From: Chloroflexota bacterium | GTDB taxonomy: Bacteria; Chloroflexota; UBA6077; CF-72 | Length of the DNA stretch: 12,655 bases | Direction: 5' to 3' | NCBI GenBank assembly: GCA_019242065.1 | Contig: JAFAWJ010000931.1 | Location: 1 to 12,655 of the forward strand | Shown: piece by piece, positions 5,837 to 12,655 of the stretch | How the letters are laid out: each line of letters starts with the position of its first letter | Position numbering within the stretch: position 1 is the first letter of the stretch | Translations under genes and position numbers: made by a program | Notes under the pieces: generated by a model | What the model was told of the DNA's origin: nothing | Database searches by the model: none | The model's input: only the letters and a program-made list of their open reading frames with translations

Positions 5837-8800
5837 GTGGAGGCATCCGCTGGCGCCGTCGAGCTGCACCTGCATACCTGCTACTCCTTCCTCGAAGGCG
5901 CCTCGCTACCCGAGGAGATGGCCGTGCAGGCAGCCAGTCTCGGCTACACCGCTCTGGCCATCACCGACCATGACGGACTCTACGGCGCCATGGAGTTCGC
6001 CCAGGCGTGCGCCTCCGCCGGCGTCCAGCCCATCATCGGCGTCGAGCTCACCCTGCTCCACGGCTTCACCGACTCGAAATCCGGCCCCGTCCACCTGACG
6101 CTCCTGGCCGAAAACGAACAGGGCTACGCCAACCTGTGCCGCCTGGTCACCCTGGCCCATCGACGCACGCGCGCCTGGGAGCCCGCCGCGACACACCTGC
6201 CCGCCGACGATCCGCGCCCGCCTGCCCTCGATCCGACCGATCTCGCCGCGCATGCCAGCGGTCTGATCGTGCTCAGCGGCTGCCGTCAGAGTGAACTCGC
6301 CCGCCTCGTCGATCGCGATCAGCTCGACCAGGCCGAGGCTACCGCGCAGCAGCTCATTCGCTTCTTCGGAAAAGACAGCACGTTCGTCGAGGTGCAGCAC
6401 AACCTGGTCCAGGGCGACACTCGCCGCGTCCAGCGCCTGGCCAGACTCGCCGACCGGCTCCACCTCCCGTTGGTGGCCACCGGCAACGTCCACTACCACG
6501 TCCGCAGCCGCCACCGACTCCAGGACGCAATGGTCGCCGTCAAGCACCGTTCGACACTGGAGACTTCACATCGTCTCCGACGACCGAATAGCGAATTCTT
6601 TCTCAGGCCGCCTCAGACGGTTGCGGAGCTTTTCGAAGCAGCCCCACACGCGCTCGACAACGCGCGTCGAATCGCGCAACGCTGTGAAGGCTTCAACCTG
6701 GCCAATCATCGTGATCTCGGCTACGACTTCCCGGATTTCACGCGCAAAGAAGGTGAGCAGAGCTCCTCGGCGGACGACGTGCTCGCGGCATTTTGTGAAG
6801 CTCGCTTCGACGTGCGCTATCCGCCCGAGCACACCGACGCGGCGCTGCGTGACAAGGCGCGGCGCCAGCTTGCCGACGAGCTGCACCTGGTCTCGAAGCA
6901 CAACCTGGCAGGATTCTTTCTGATTTATCGCGACCTCCAGGAGCAGGCGACGCAGGTCGCCGGACGCGTCCGTGGCGAAGGGACGGTGCGCGGTGGATCG
7001 GGCTTGCCACCGGGCCGCGGACGTGGCTCGTCGGTGAGCTCGATCATTTGCTATCTGATCGGACTGAGTCACGTCGATCCGGTCCACAACCGGCTGTTTT
7101 TCCGTCGGTTTCTCAACGAGGACCTGCAGGCTGTTCCGGATATCGACCTGGACTTTGCGCGCGACATCCGCGAGCAGCTCATCCTCCAGGTCTACGACCG
7201 CTACGGCTACGAGCACGCGGCGCTGGTGTGCTCGTTTGCGACGTATCACCTCAAAAGCGCGGTGCGCGATCTGGGCAAAGTGCTCGGGCTGCCGGCGCCG
7301 GCGATCGACAAGCTGGCAAAACTCTCGGAAGGGGGCATGGCCAGCTCCGTGCGGCACGAGCTGGCGACGCTGCCCGAATTTCGTGGCCAGGCGGACGGGC
7401 CGATGTGGCAGCACCTGATGCAGCTGGCCGAACAGATCGACGGTTTCCCGCGACATATTGGCCAGCACGTGGGCGGCATGATCATCTCGTCGCGGCCGGT
7501 GGTCGAGCTGGTGCCGGTTCAGCCGGCGTCGATGAATGGTCGCTACATCTGTCAGTGGGACAAGGACTCATGCGACGATGCGCGCTTCATCAAAATAGAT
7601 TTTCTCGCGCTGGGCATGCTGTCGCTGGTGGAGGAGTGCCTGGAGCTGATCTGGGAATGTCGCGGCGAAAAGCTGGACGTGAGCAAGATTGCATACGACG
7701 ACATCGCCGTCTACGACGCCATCTGCAACGGCGATACGGTCGGCCTGTTCCAGATTGAAAGTCGTGCGCAGATCCAGATGCTCACGCGCACCCGGCCGCG
7801 TAATCTGGACGACCTGGCGGTCCAGGTAGCCATCGTGCGGCCGGGGCCGATCGTCGGGGGCGCGGTCAATCCGTATGTTCACCGTCGCGAGCTGCAGCGT
7901 GAAGATCCCAAGTATGTGGCTCACGCTGACCATCCGCTGCTGGATGAGTTGTTGAAAGATACGCTTGGCGTCGTCCTGTATCAGGACCAGGTGCTCGAAG
8001 TCGCCATCGAGATGGGTGGCTTTACGCCAGGACAGGCGGATCAGTTCCGTCGATCGATGAGTCGCAAGCGGTCACGCGAAGCGATGGAACGGTTTCGTTC
8101 GGCATTTGTCGAGGGCGCCGGGAACAAGGGTGTGAGCTCGCAAGTGGCGGGCGACATCTTCGACAAGCTGTGCGCGTTTTCGGAGTTTGGTTTTCCCAAG
8201 AGTCATGCGTATGCATTCGCGGTGCTCGCGTACCAGTCCGCGTGGATGCGACACTACTACGCCGCGGAATACTACGCGGCGCTCCTCAACAATCAGCCAA
8301 TGGGGTTTTATGCGCCTCACGTGCTGATTGGCGACGCCAGACGGCACGGCTTGCAGGTGCTGCGTGTGGCGATCAATGCCAGCTTCGCGCGCAACAAGCC
8401 GGTCGGACCCGCGCACATTTTGCTTGGTTTCGAGACTGTGCGCGGCATTGGCAAGGACCTGGCGCAGGCCATCGTGGCCGAGCGCACGGCGCATGGCGTG
8501 TACCGTTCGTTACCCGATTTGCTGCGGCGGACGGGGATGCCCAGACCCGCCGCCGAGCACCTGATCACGATCGGTGCGCTGGCGGAGTTCGGCCTGGGCC
8601 GGCGTGAGCTGCAGTGGCAATTGGGTCTGCTCATTGGCGAGACGACGACACGCGAGCGCGTCAATCCCAAAATTCGTCACCGACAACTGTCGCTGGAGCT
8701 GCCGACTGAACAGGACATGGTCCAGCTCACGGACATGACCGACTGGGAGCGCATGGTCGCCGACTACGGGTTGCTGGGACTGTCGCCGAGCTTTCATCCG

Positions 8801-9244
8801 TTGGCGCTGCTCAGAGCTGACGTCCCCAGGGATGTTTTATCTGCTGAGCAGGTGCGCGCCAGCCGCGATGGCGCGCACATTCGAACCGCGGGCCTGGTGG
8901 TGTGTCGGCAGCGGCCGGGCACCGCCAAGGGGTTTGTTTTTTTGCTGCTCGAAGATGAGACGGGCGTGGTCAACGTGGTGATTCGCCCGGATCTGTACGC
9001 GGCGCAGCGCAGCATGCTGCGAGGTGAGCCGTATCTCTGTATTGAAGGGACGGTGCAGTTGCATTCGGGCACGCTGAATGTGATCGCGCAGAAGGTGACG
9101 CCGCTGGGCGAGCTGACGGCGAGTAGCGCGGCGCTGCCGCGCGCGCCGGAGCGCAATGCCATTCCGGGGGCGCCGCACGACAAACGCGAGCAAGCATCGC
9201 GCGAGCTGACGCTAACCGCGCCCGCGAGCCGCAATTTTCATTGA
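5837..9244 (+). CDS. dnaE2: DnaE2: error-prone C-family DNA polymerase III alpha subunit
   Basis: 1135-aa DnaE2 (also called ImuC), the catalytic translesion polymerase of the SOS mutasome; it acts with ImuB and the beta clamp at damaged templates. Domains seen in order: PHP domain with HLH (11-13), TDHDG (43-47), GVEL (68-71) and TGNVHY (215-220, Asn where a DVH motif has Asp); palm with GRGSSVSSIICYLIGL (395-410); PDIDLDF (434-440) holding catalytic Asp435 and Asp437; GQHVGGMII (542-550); third catalytic Asp588 in FIKIDFLALGML (584-595); fingers with SRKRSREAMERF (742-753) and KSHAYAFAVLAYQSAW (788-803); helix-hairpin-helix region (about 865-915); and C-terminal OB fold (about 1015-1090). 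The NNQPMGFY block (818-825) and DMTDWERMVADY (966-977) are typical of DnaE2. Length is normal for DnaE2 and shorter than replicative DnaE. QLSLELP (950-956) resembles but does not satisfy a clamp motif. The GTG start is set by the promoter/operator and the adjacent PHP motif. Confidence 0.96.
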   Translation: MEASAGAVELHLHTCYSFLEGASLPEEMAVQAASLGYTALAITDHDGLYGAMEFAQACASAGVQPIIGVELTLLHGFTDSKSGPVHLTLLAENEQGYANLCRLVTLAHRRTRAWEPAATHLPADDPRPPALDPTDLAAHASGLIVLSGCRQSELARLVDRDQLDQAEATAQQLIRFFGKDSTFVEVQHNLVQGDTRRVQRLARLADRLHLPLVATGNVHYHVRSRHRLQDAMVAVKHRSTLETSHRLRRPNSEFFLRPPQTVAELFEAAPHALDNARRIAQRCEGFNLANHRDLGYDFPDFTRKEGEQSSSADDVLAAFCEARFDVRYPPEHTDAALRDKARRQLADELHLVSKHNLAGFFLIYRDLQEQATQVAGRVRGEGTVRGGSGLPPGRGRGSSVSSIICYLIGLSHVDPVHNRLFFRRFLNEDLQAVPDIDLDFARDIREQLILQVYDRYGYEHAALVCSFATYHLKSAVRDLGKVLGLPAPAIDKLAKLSEGGMASSVRHELATLPEFRGQADGPMWQHLMQLAEQIDGFPRHIGQHVGGMIISSRPVVELVPVQPASMNGRYICQWDKDSCDDARFIKIDFLALGMLSLVEECLELIWECRGEKLDVSKIAYDDIAVYDAICNGDTVGLFQIESRAQIQMLTRTRPRNLDDLAVQVAIVRPGPIVGGAVNPYVHRRELQREDPKYVAHADHPLLDELLKDTLGVVLYQDQVLEVAIEMGGFTPGQADQFRRSMSRKRSREAMERFRSAFVEGAGNKGVSSQVAGDIFDKLCAFSEFGFPKSHAYAFAVLAYQSAWMRHYYAAEYYAALLNNQPMGFYAPHVLIGDARRHGLQVLRVAINASFARNKPVGPAHILLGFETVRGIGKDLAQAIVAERTAHGVYRSLPDLLRRTGMPRPAAEHLITIGALAEFGLGRRELQWQLGLLIGETTTRERVNPKIRHRQLSLELPTEQDMVQLTDMTDWERMVADYGLLGLSPSFHPLALLRADVPRDVLSAEQVRASRDGAHIRTAGLVVCRQRPGTAKGFVFLLLEDETGVVNVVIRPDLYAAQRSMLRGEPYLCIEGTVQLHSGTLNVIAQKVTPLGELTASSAALPRAPERNAIPGAPHDKREQASRELTLTAPASRNFH

Positions 9245-9284
9245 GTTACTGAGCGCTGGCGCAGAGCCGCGGCCTTCGCTGAGT

Positions 9285-10454
9285 TCATGGGGGGCTGCCG
9301 GCGAGGCGGGCGGCCACGCTGCGGGCTTGCGCGGTGCCGACGGCCAGCCAGCGCGGCGCGTCGGCGGCCAGCTGCTCCAGCGCGGCGGTGGGGCTGAGGC
9401 CGCTGGCAACCAGCTGGCGGCCCGCCTCGCGGATGGCGCTCAGCATCTCGCGCGTGACCTCCGCATACGCACGTCCCAGCGCCCCGCGACTATCCAGCAC
9501 CGCGCGCGGCACGCCCATCTTGTGCAGGTCGCTCCGCAGTCGACCGAACGGGTACGCGCTCCGCGGCAGCTGGGCCAGCCGTTCGTCCAGCGCCTTGCGC
9601 TGCTCGAGCTGTCGCTGGATATACAGCAGCAGCTCGTTCAACGTTCGAGCGTGCCCCCGGCGTCGAAGCTCGGCGATGACGGCTTCGGCATCCACGTGTG
9701 TCGGCTCGGTCTCGAAGACGCCTGCCTCGAGTCGGCTCAGCGCGCCGTCGACGCCCGCTCCGAGCCGGTAGTACCGCTCGATAGCCTCGATGCCCGTCAG
9801 TCGGTCGAAGTTCGAGAATTCGAGTCGCGCCAGCGCCCGCGCGGCCGACCAGCCGGGCAGTGGCTCGAAGAACGCGCGGGCCGCGACGGGCAGCAGCAGC
9901 GTCGGCAGCTCCGGTTCCGCCAGCAATGCCGCGTGATTGGCCGGGTGAATCGGAGCGACGAAGCGGCCGTCCCTGGGCGCCAGATCCGAGTCTGCGTCCA
10001 GTCCCAGCTCGGCGCGCACGGGCAGCAGGGCCGCCTTCAGCTCGGCCAGGTCGGCGGCGAGCAGGCGCGCCAGTGTTTCGCTGCTGACCTGGCGCGCGGA
10101 CGCGGTCTCCAGTGACCACTTGAAGTCGAGCGGCTCGAGGGCAACGCTCGAATCTTCGCGCCAGGCCCGCAGGGCGTCGGCGTGGGGTAGCCCGCTGGAC
10201 AGGACTTCAGACATCAGGCTCGGCGTCGCCGCCAGCACGACCAGGTGATCGCCCGGCGACAAACGCCCGCGAGCGAGCTGGCCGCCGGCGACGGCTTCCC
10301 AGCGGGCACCGATGTGCTCGCTGGCGCGGCCCCAATCGCCGATGTGCCAGACCAGGCGGCCAGTTAGCGGGCTGGTGCGGGTCAGGCGCGGCGGAGGTCC
10401 GTACAGACCTCTGCGTCGCTGTCGGGAACCCGTGCGGGCCGGCTCCTGAGCCAT
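9285..10454 (-). CDS. Protein of unknown function, possible PD-(D/E)xK-like motif
   Basis: 389-aa protein that I do not recognise. It has no signal peptide or clear membrane helix and looks soluble. Seen: a basic, disordered-looking N-terminus (1-28); SPLTGRLVWHIGDWGRASEH (28-47); a SVALEPLDFKWSLETASARQ stretch (103-122) in which Glu107/Asp110-x-Lys112 followed by Gln122 is loosely like the (D/E)-x-K core and trailing Gln of PD-(D/E)xK/RecB-type nucleases; an Ala/Leu-rich helical middle; and a charged helical C-terminal half (about 255-350) with QRQLEQRKALDERLAQL (280-296) that may be coiled. The ATG is at 10454. It is convergent with dnaE2 (40 bp between stops) and divergent from the acyl-CoA dehydrogenase gene. 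Codon use looks like that of its neighbours, so it is a real gene. The nuclease idea is a weak inference. Confidence 0.75.
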   Translation of the reverse strand: MAQEPARTGSRQRRRGLYGPPPRLTRTSPLTGRLVWHIGDWGRASEHIGARWEAVAGGQLARGRLSPGDHLVVLAATPSLMSEVLSSGLPHADALRAWREDSSVALEPLDFKWSLETASARQVSSETLARLLAADLAELKAALLPVRAELGLDADSDLAPRDGRFVAPIHPANHAALLAEPELPTLLLPVAARAFFEPLPGWSAARALARLEFSNFDRLTGIEAIERYYRLGAGVDGALSRLEAGVFETEPTHVDAEAVIAELRRRGHARTLNELLLYIQRQLEQRKALDERLAQLPRSAYPFGRLRSDLHKMGVPRAVLDSRGALGRAYAEVTREMLSAIREAGRQLVASGLSPTAALEQLAADAPRWLAVGTAQARSVAARLAGSPP

Positions 10455-10535
10455 TGATCAGGCATGAGTACACCGCACACGAGGTCGGTTCTGCCAGTGG
10501 CCGGCCTCATCCGGCGCCGGGACAGGCAGTACAAC

Positions 10536-10543
10536 AGGGATGG
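10536..10543 (+). promoter_or_regulatory. Ribosome-binding-like AGGGATGG before the acyl-CoA dehydrogenase start
   Basis: AGGGATGG lies directly before the ATG at 10544 and partly matches the anti-Shine-Dalgarno, though the spacing is short. A TACAAC hexamer (10530-10535) ends 8 nt before the ATG and could instead be the -10 of a leaderless promoter; I see no matching -35. Either reading favours the 10544 start over the upstream in-frame TTG at 10454. Confidence 0.4.
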
Positions 10544-11701
10544 ATGCTGAATTACCTCGACTGGGACCTGTCACCCGAGCAGGGCATGATCCAGGGCGTG
10601 GTCCGCGAGTTCGTCGAGCGCGAGGCGTTGCCGCTGATCCCGGCTGCGTTCGAAAAGGGCGAGTTTCCGCGCCAGCTGATTCCGCGGCTGGGCGAGCTCG
10701 GCGTGCTGGGGCCGACCCTGCCGCGGTATGGCTCGGGTCTGGACTACACCAGCTATGGACTGATCTGCCAGGAGTTGGAGCGCGGCGACTCAGGCCTGCG
10801 CAGCTTCGTCTCGGTCCAGGGCAGCCTGGTGATGTACCCGATTGCGACCTACGGCTCCGAGGACCAGAAGGAGCGCTACTTGCCCGGCATGCACAGCGGC
10901 CAGATCGTCGGCTGCTTTGGTCTGACCGAGCACGAGCACGGCTCGGATCCGGCCGGCATGGAGACGCGCGCGGTCCGCGACGGCGACGGCTACGTGCTCA
11001 ACGGCGGCAAGATGTGGATAACCAACGGCAACCTGGCCGACGTGGCGCTCGTCTGGGCCAAGAGCAACGAGGACGGCCAGGATACGGTGCGCGGTTTTCT
11101 CGTCGACACAGCCAGTCGTGGGTTTGTGGCCAACGAGATCCAGCACAAGCTGTCGCTGCGGGCCTCGGTGACCAGCGAGCTGGTGCTGCAGGACGTGCGC
11201 GTGTCGGCGAGCTGCATGCTGCCTGGCGTACGCGGCCTGCGCGGGCCGCTGTCGGCGCTGAACGAGGCGCGGTTCGGGATTATCTTCGGGGCGGTTGGCG
11301 CGGCGATGGCCTGCTATGAGGCGGCGCTCGAGTACGCCGGGCTGCGCGAGCAGTTTGGTCGCAAGATCGGCGGGTTTCAGCTGACGCAGAACAAGCTGGT
11401 GGATGCGCTGCAGGCGATCACCCACGGGCAGCTCGTGGCGTATCAGCTGGGGCGACTCAAAGACGCGGGGCGGTTGCGGCCGGCGCAGGTCTCGCTCGGC
11501 AAGCGTGGCAACGTGGTGATGGCGCTGGAGGTCGCGCGGCAGATGCGGAGTGTCCTTGGAGCGAATGGGATCAGCCTGGAGCATCCGATCTTTCGGCACA
11601 TGGTGAATCTGGAGTCGGTGTATACGTACGAGGGGACGCACGAGGTGCACACCCTGGTGGTGGGCCAGGACATCACCGGCCTCAGCGCCTACGCGGGCTA
11701 A
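10544..11701 (+). CDS. gcdH: Acyl-CoA dehydrogenase, glutaryl-CoA dehydrogenase type
   Basis: 385-aa FAD-dependent acyl-CoA dehydrogenase closest to glutaryl-CoA dehydrogenase, which oxidatively decarboxylates glutaryl-CoA to crotonyl-CoA in lysine/tryptophan and aromatic-acid breakdown. Seen: ELERGDSGLRSFVSVQGSLV (77-96), where Arg86 matches the Arg that binds the glutaryl carboxylate and the nearby Glu is kept; CFGLTEHEHGSDPAGMETRA (124-143) and KMWITNG (156-162) for FAD/substrate binding; FSRRAS-like KLSLRAS (202-208); REQFGRKIGGFQLTQNKLVD (268-287); GRLKDAG (303-309), typical of this subgroup; and TYEGTHEVHTLVVGQDITG (361-379) with catalytic Glu363. An in-frame TTG 90 nt upstream would add 30 unlikely residues, so the ATG at 10544 is preferred; the resulting length is normal. 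Its TAA overlaps the stop of the convergent next gene. No other glutarate-pathway genes are adjacent. Confidence 0.88.
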   Translation: MLNYLDWDLSPEQGMIQGVVREFVEREALPLIPAAFEKGEFPRQLIPRLGELGVLGPTLPRYGSGLDYTSYGLICQELERGDSGLRSFVSVQGSLVMYPIATYGSEDQKERYLPGMHSGQIVGCFGLTEHEHGSDPAGMETRAVRDGDGYVLNGGKMWITNGNLADVALVWAKSNEDGQDTVRGFLVDTASRGFVANEIQHKLSLRASVTSELVLQDVRVSASCMLPGVRGLRGPLSALNEARFGIIFGAVGAAMACYEAALEYAGLREQFGRKIGGFQLTQNKLVDALQAITHGQLVAYQLGRLKDAGRLRPAQVSLGKRGNVVMALEVARQMRSVLGANGISLEHPIFRHMVNLESVYTYEGTHEVHTLVVGQDITGLSAYAG

Positions 11702-12249
11702 TTGTTTCGATAGACCGGGCCAGCTGACTTTTCGGCGACGACCACCCAGTAGGAGAGGCACTCCACCAGCGTGTCGCGCACGGCTTCCAGAAAGACCGTG
11801 TCGTCGACCGGCGGACTCGCCCCAGGCAGCCAGATGCTCAGGCCCAGCACCACGGCGATCGCGCAGTCGCTGTCACCGTGGTCCTGCTCGATCAAGTCGG
11901 GTCGCGGCCCCCAGCAGCCGAGGCGCGGGTTCAGCTCGCCCGTCGGCCGCGGCCGCGGCGCGTAGAACTGCACGACCGTCTCGTTGAGCCGATTGGTCAG
12001 AAAGGCCCAGACGTTGGAGCACGCGTCCGCCGAGCGCAGCCCCAGGTCGAGCGCGGTCAGCGGCCGATTGCCGTAGAAGACGCCGATCTGCACCAGGTGG
12101 GTGTCTGGCTCGCGCGGAACCTCGCGCTGCACGTCAGAGATGGCAATGCGGAACACGTGCTCGCCGACGCGGATGCGCTGATTGATGGCGGCCTGGGAGA
12201 AATCGGGCAGCGGCGCCACCCACGAAGCGGGCTCGGGCAGTTGGGCCAA
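11698..12249 (-). CDS. Hypothetical protein, unrecognised family
   Basis: 183-aa protein with no family I can name. Seen: a moderately hydrophobic, probably beta-rich sequence with FRIAISDVQREVP (about 33-45), HLVQIGVFYGNRPL (51-64), a Pro/Arg-rich middle, and CAIAVVLGLSIWLPGASPP (about 128-146), which is hydrophobic but too short and polar-flanked to be a sure membrane helix. Cysteines are scattered with no metal-binding pattern. No signal peptide. The start is uncertain: a TTG at 12273 is possible, but the TTG at 12249 lies exactly 7 nt after a TAGAAT hexamer, matching the leaderless layout of other genes here. It is divergent from ilvD, and its TAG overlaps the TAA of the acyl-CoA dehydrogenase gene over 4 bp (11698-11701), tail to tail. 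Confidence 0.65.
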   Translation of the reverse strand: MAQLPEPASWVAPLPDFSQAAINQRIRVGEHVFRIAISDVQREVPREPDTHLVQIGVFYGNRPLTALDLGLRSADACSNVWAFLTNRLNETVVQFYAPRPRPTGELNPRLGCWGPRPDLIEQDHGDSDCAIAVVLGLSIWLPGASPPVDDTVFLEAVRDTLVECLSYWVVVAEKSAGPVYRNN

Positions 12250-12256
12250 CGTGCAA

Positions 12257-12262
12257 ATTCTA
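12257..12262 (-). promoter_or_regulatory. -10-like TAGAAT for the hypothetical gene
   Basis: On the minus strand TAGAAT (5 of 6 consensus) ends 7 nt before a TTG at 12249. No convincing -35 is visible. The spacing repeats that of imuB and dnaE2 and implies a leaderless transcript. Confidence 0.4.
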
Positions 12263-12287
12263 AGGCTTTCCAAGCTGAGGGTTGGGC

Positions 12288-12293
12288 TAAGAT
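12288..12293 (+). promoter_or_regulatory. -10-like TAAGAT for ilvD
   Basis: TAAGAT (4 of 6 consensus) ends 9 nt before the ilvD ATG at 12303. A TTTCCA (12267-12272) lies 15 nt upstream as a poor -35 candidate. There is no Shine-Dalgarno, so a leaderless or nearly leaderless transcript is likely. This 53-bp region also holds the divergent hypothetical gene's start. Confidence 0.35.
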
Positions 12294-12302
12294 CGTGGCC
12301 GC

Positions 12303-12655
12303 ATGGCCTACGACGTCAAAGCCAACAGCTCGATCCTGCTCAGCGGCCGTGACCGCGCACCGGCACGGTCCTTTCTGAAAGCCATCGGCTACACGGACGC
12401 CGACCTCGAGAAACCCATTGTCGGCATCGCCAACACGTGGACAGAGACGATGCCATGCAACTTCAACCTGCGGGCGCTCGCCGCGCGGGTCAAGGACGGG
12501 GTCCGCGCCGCTGGCGGGACGCCGATGGAATTCAACACGGTCGCGATCAGCGACGGCATCACCATGGGGACCGAAGGCATGCGCGCCTCGTTGGTGAGTC
12601 GCGAGCTCATCGCCGATTCGATGGAATTGATGGCGCGCGGGTATTTTTTCGACGC
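12303..12655 (+). CDS. ilvD: Dihydroxy-acid dehydratase IlvD, N-terminal part (cut by window edge)
   Basis: Partial gene: 117 full codons from the ATG at 12303, open at the right edge. IlvD dehydrates 2,3-dihydroxyacids to 2-oxoacids, the third common step of valine, leucine and isoleucine synthesis, using an Fe-S cluster. Seen: GIANTWTETMPCNFNLRALA (41-60) with Cys52, a cluster ligand in the family; and AISDGITMGTEGMRASLVSR (81-100) with Asp84, a conserved metal-site residue, followed by ELIADSMELMARGYFFD. The next hallmark, the SGCDK motif, should lie just past the window. The ilvD/edd family also contains sugar-acid dehydratases, but the TMPCN and DGITMGTEGMRASL blocks favour IlvD. The distance from ATG to the first conserved block is typical, supporting the start. 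Confidence 0.93.
   Translation, partial: MAYDVKANSSILLSGRDRAPARSFLKAIGYTDADLEKPIVGIANTWTETMPCNFNLRALAARVKDGVRAAGGTPMEFNTVAISDGITMGTEGMRASLVSRELIADSMELMARGYFFD

Noticed and set aside
9245..9284. Bidirectional terminator between dnaE2 and the convergent 389-aa gene
   Set aside because: Only a short GCGC-TG-GCGC dyad is present, with no T-run on either strand.
10454..10543. TTG at 10454 as the acyl-CoA dehydrogenase start
   Set aside because: It would add 30 residues unlike the family and would overlap the divergent gene's start codon; the ATG at 10544 gives the normal length and N-terminus.
10790..11761. Minus-strand open frame of 323 codons
   Set aside because: It is antisense to gcdH, whose catalytic motifs are all intact on the plus strand.
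1..12655. CRISPR arrays, tRNA or rRNA genes, insertion sequences, attachment sites
   Set aside because: I saw no regularly spaced repeats, transposase or integrase sequences, terminal repeats or tRNA-like cloverleaf on reading both strands.

Overview
The window is high-GC bacterial chromosomal DNA (roughly two thirds G+C by eye), gene-dense, with frequent GTG and TTG starts, 4-bp stop/start overlaps and several start codons that sit 6-9 nt behind a -10-like hexamer with no clear Shine-Dalgarno, i.e. probable leaderless transcripts. The two damage-response operators are of the GAAC-N4-GTTC type (Gram-positive/Chloroflexota-style LexA), not the proteobacterial CTG-N10-CAG type. Gene content and this operator type suggest a Chloroflexota-like or other non-proteobacterial soil lineage; that assignment is inference. 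I see no rRNA, tRNA, CRISPR array, insertion sequence or integrase.

Layout. Positions 1-2938 (minus strand) form one compact operon read right to left: a haloacid-dehalogenase-like HAD protein, FabZ (4-bp GTGA overlap), and two tandem GT9 heptosyltransferase-type glycosyltransferases, the second running off the left edge. This looks like envelope lipid/glycan synthesis. Divergent from it, 2994-4187 encodes a Gfo/Idh/MocA-family oxidoreductase with an altered active-site motif.

Positions 4195-9244 are the most interesting part: an SOS mutagenesis cassette made of imuB (catalytically dead Y-family polymerase with a clamp-binding-like motif), a 107-aa conserved-looking small protein, and dnaE2 (error-prone C-family polymerase). 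imuB and dnaE2 each have their own LexA-type palindrome lying between or on the -35 and -10 of a leaderless promoter. No imuA/imuA' is present; the small protein occupies the cassette's remaining slot. The dnaE2 operator is nested in a 30-nt near-palindrome that competes with an upstream hairpin.

Convergent to dnaE2 is a 389-aa protein of unknown function with a weak PD-(D/E)xK-like motif. Then come a glutaryl-CoA dehydrogenase-type acyl-CoA dehydrogenase (10544-11701), an unrecognised 183-aa protein whose stop codon overlaps it tail to tail, and the 5' part of ilvD (dihydroxy-acid dehydratase), which runs off the right edge. Apart from the cassette, the genes are ordinary metabolism with no evident mobile DNA.
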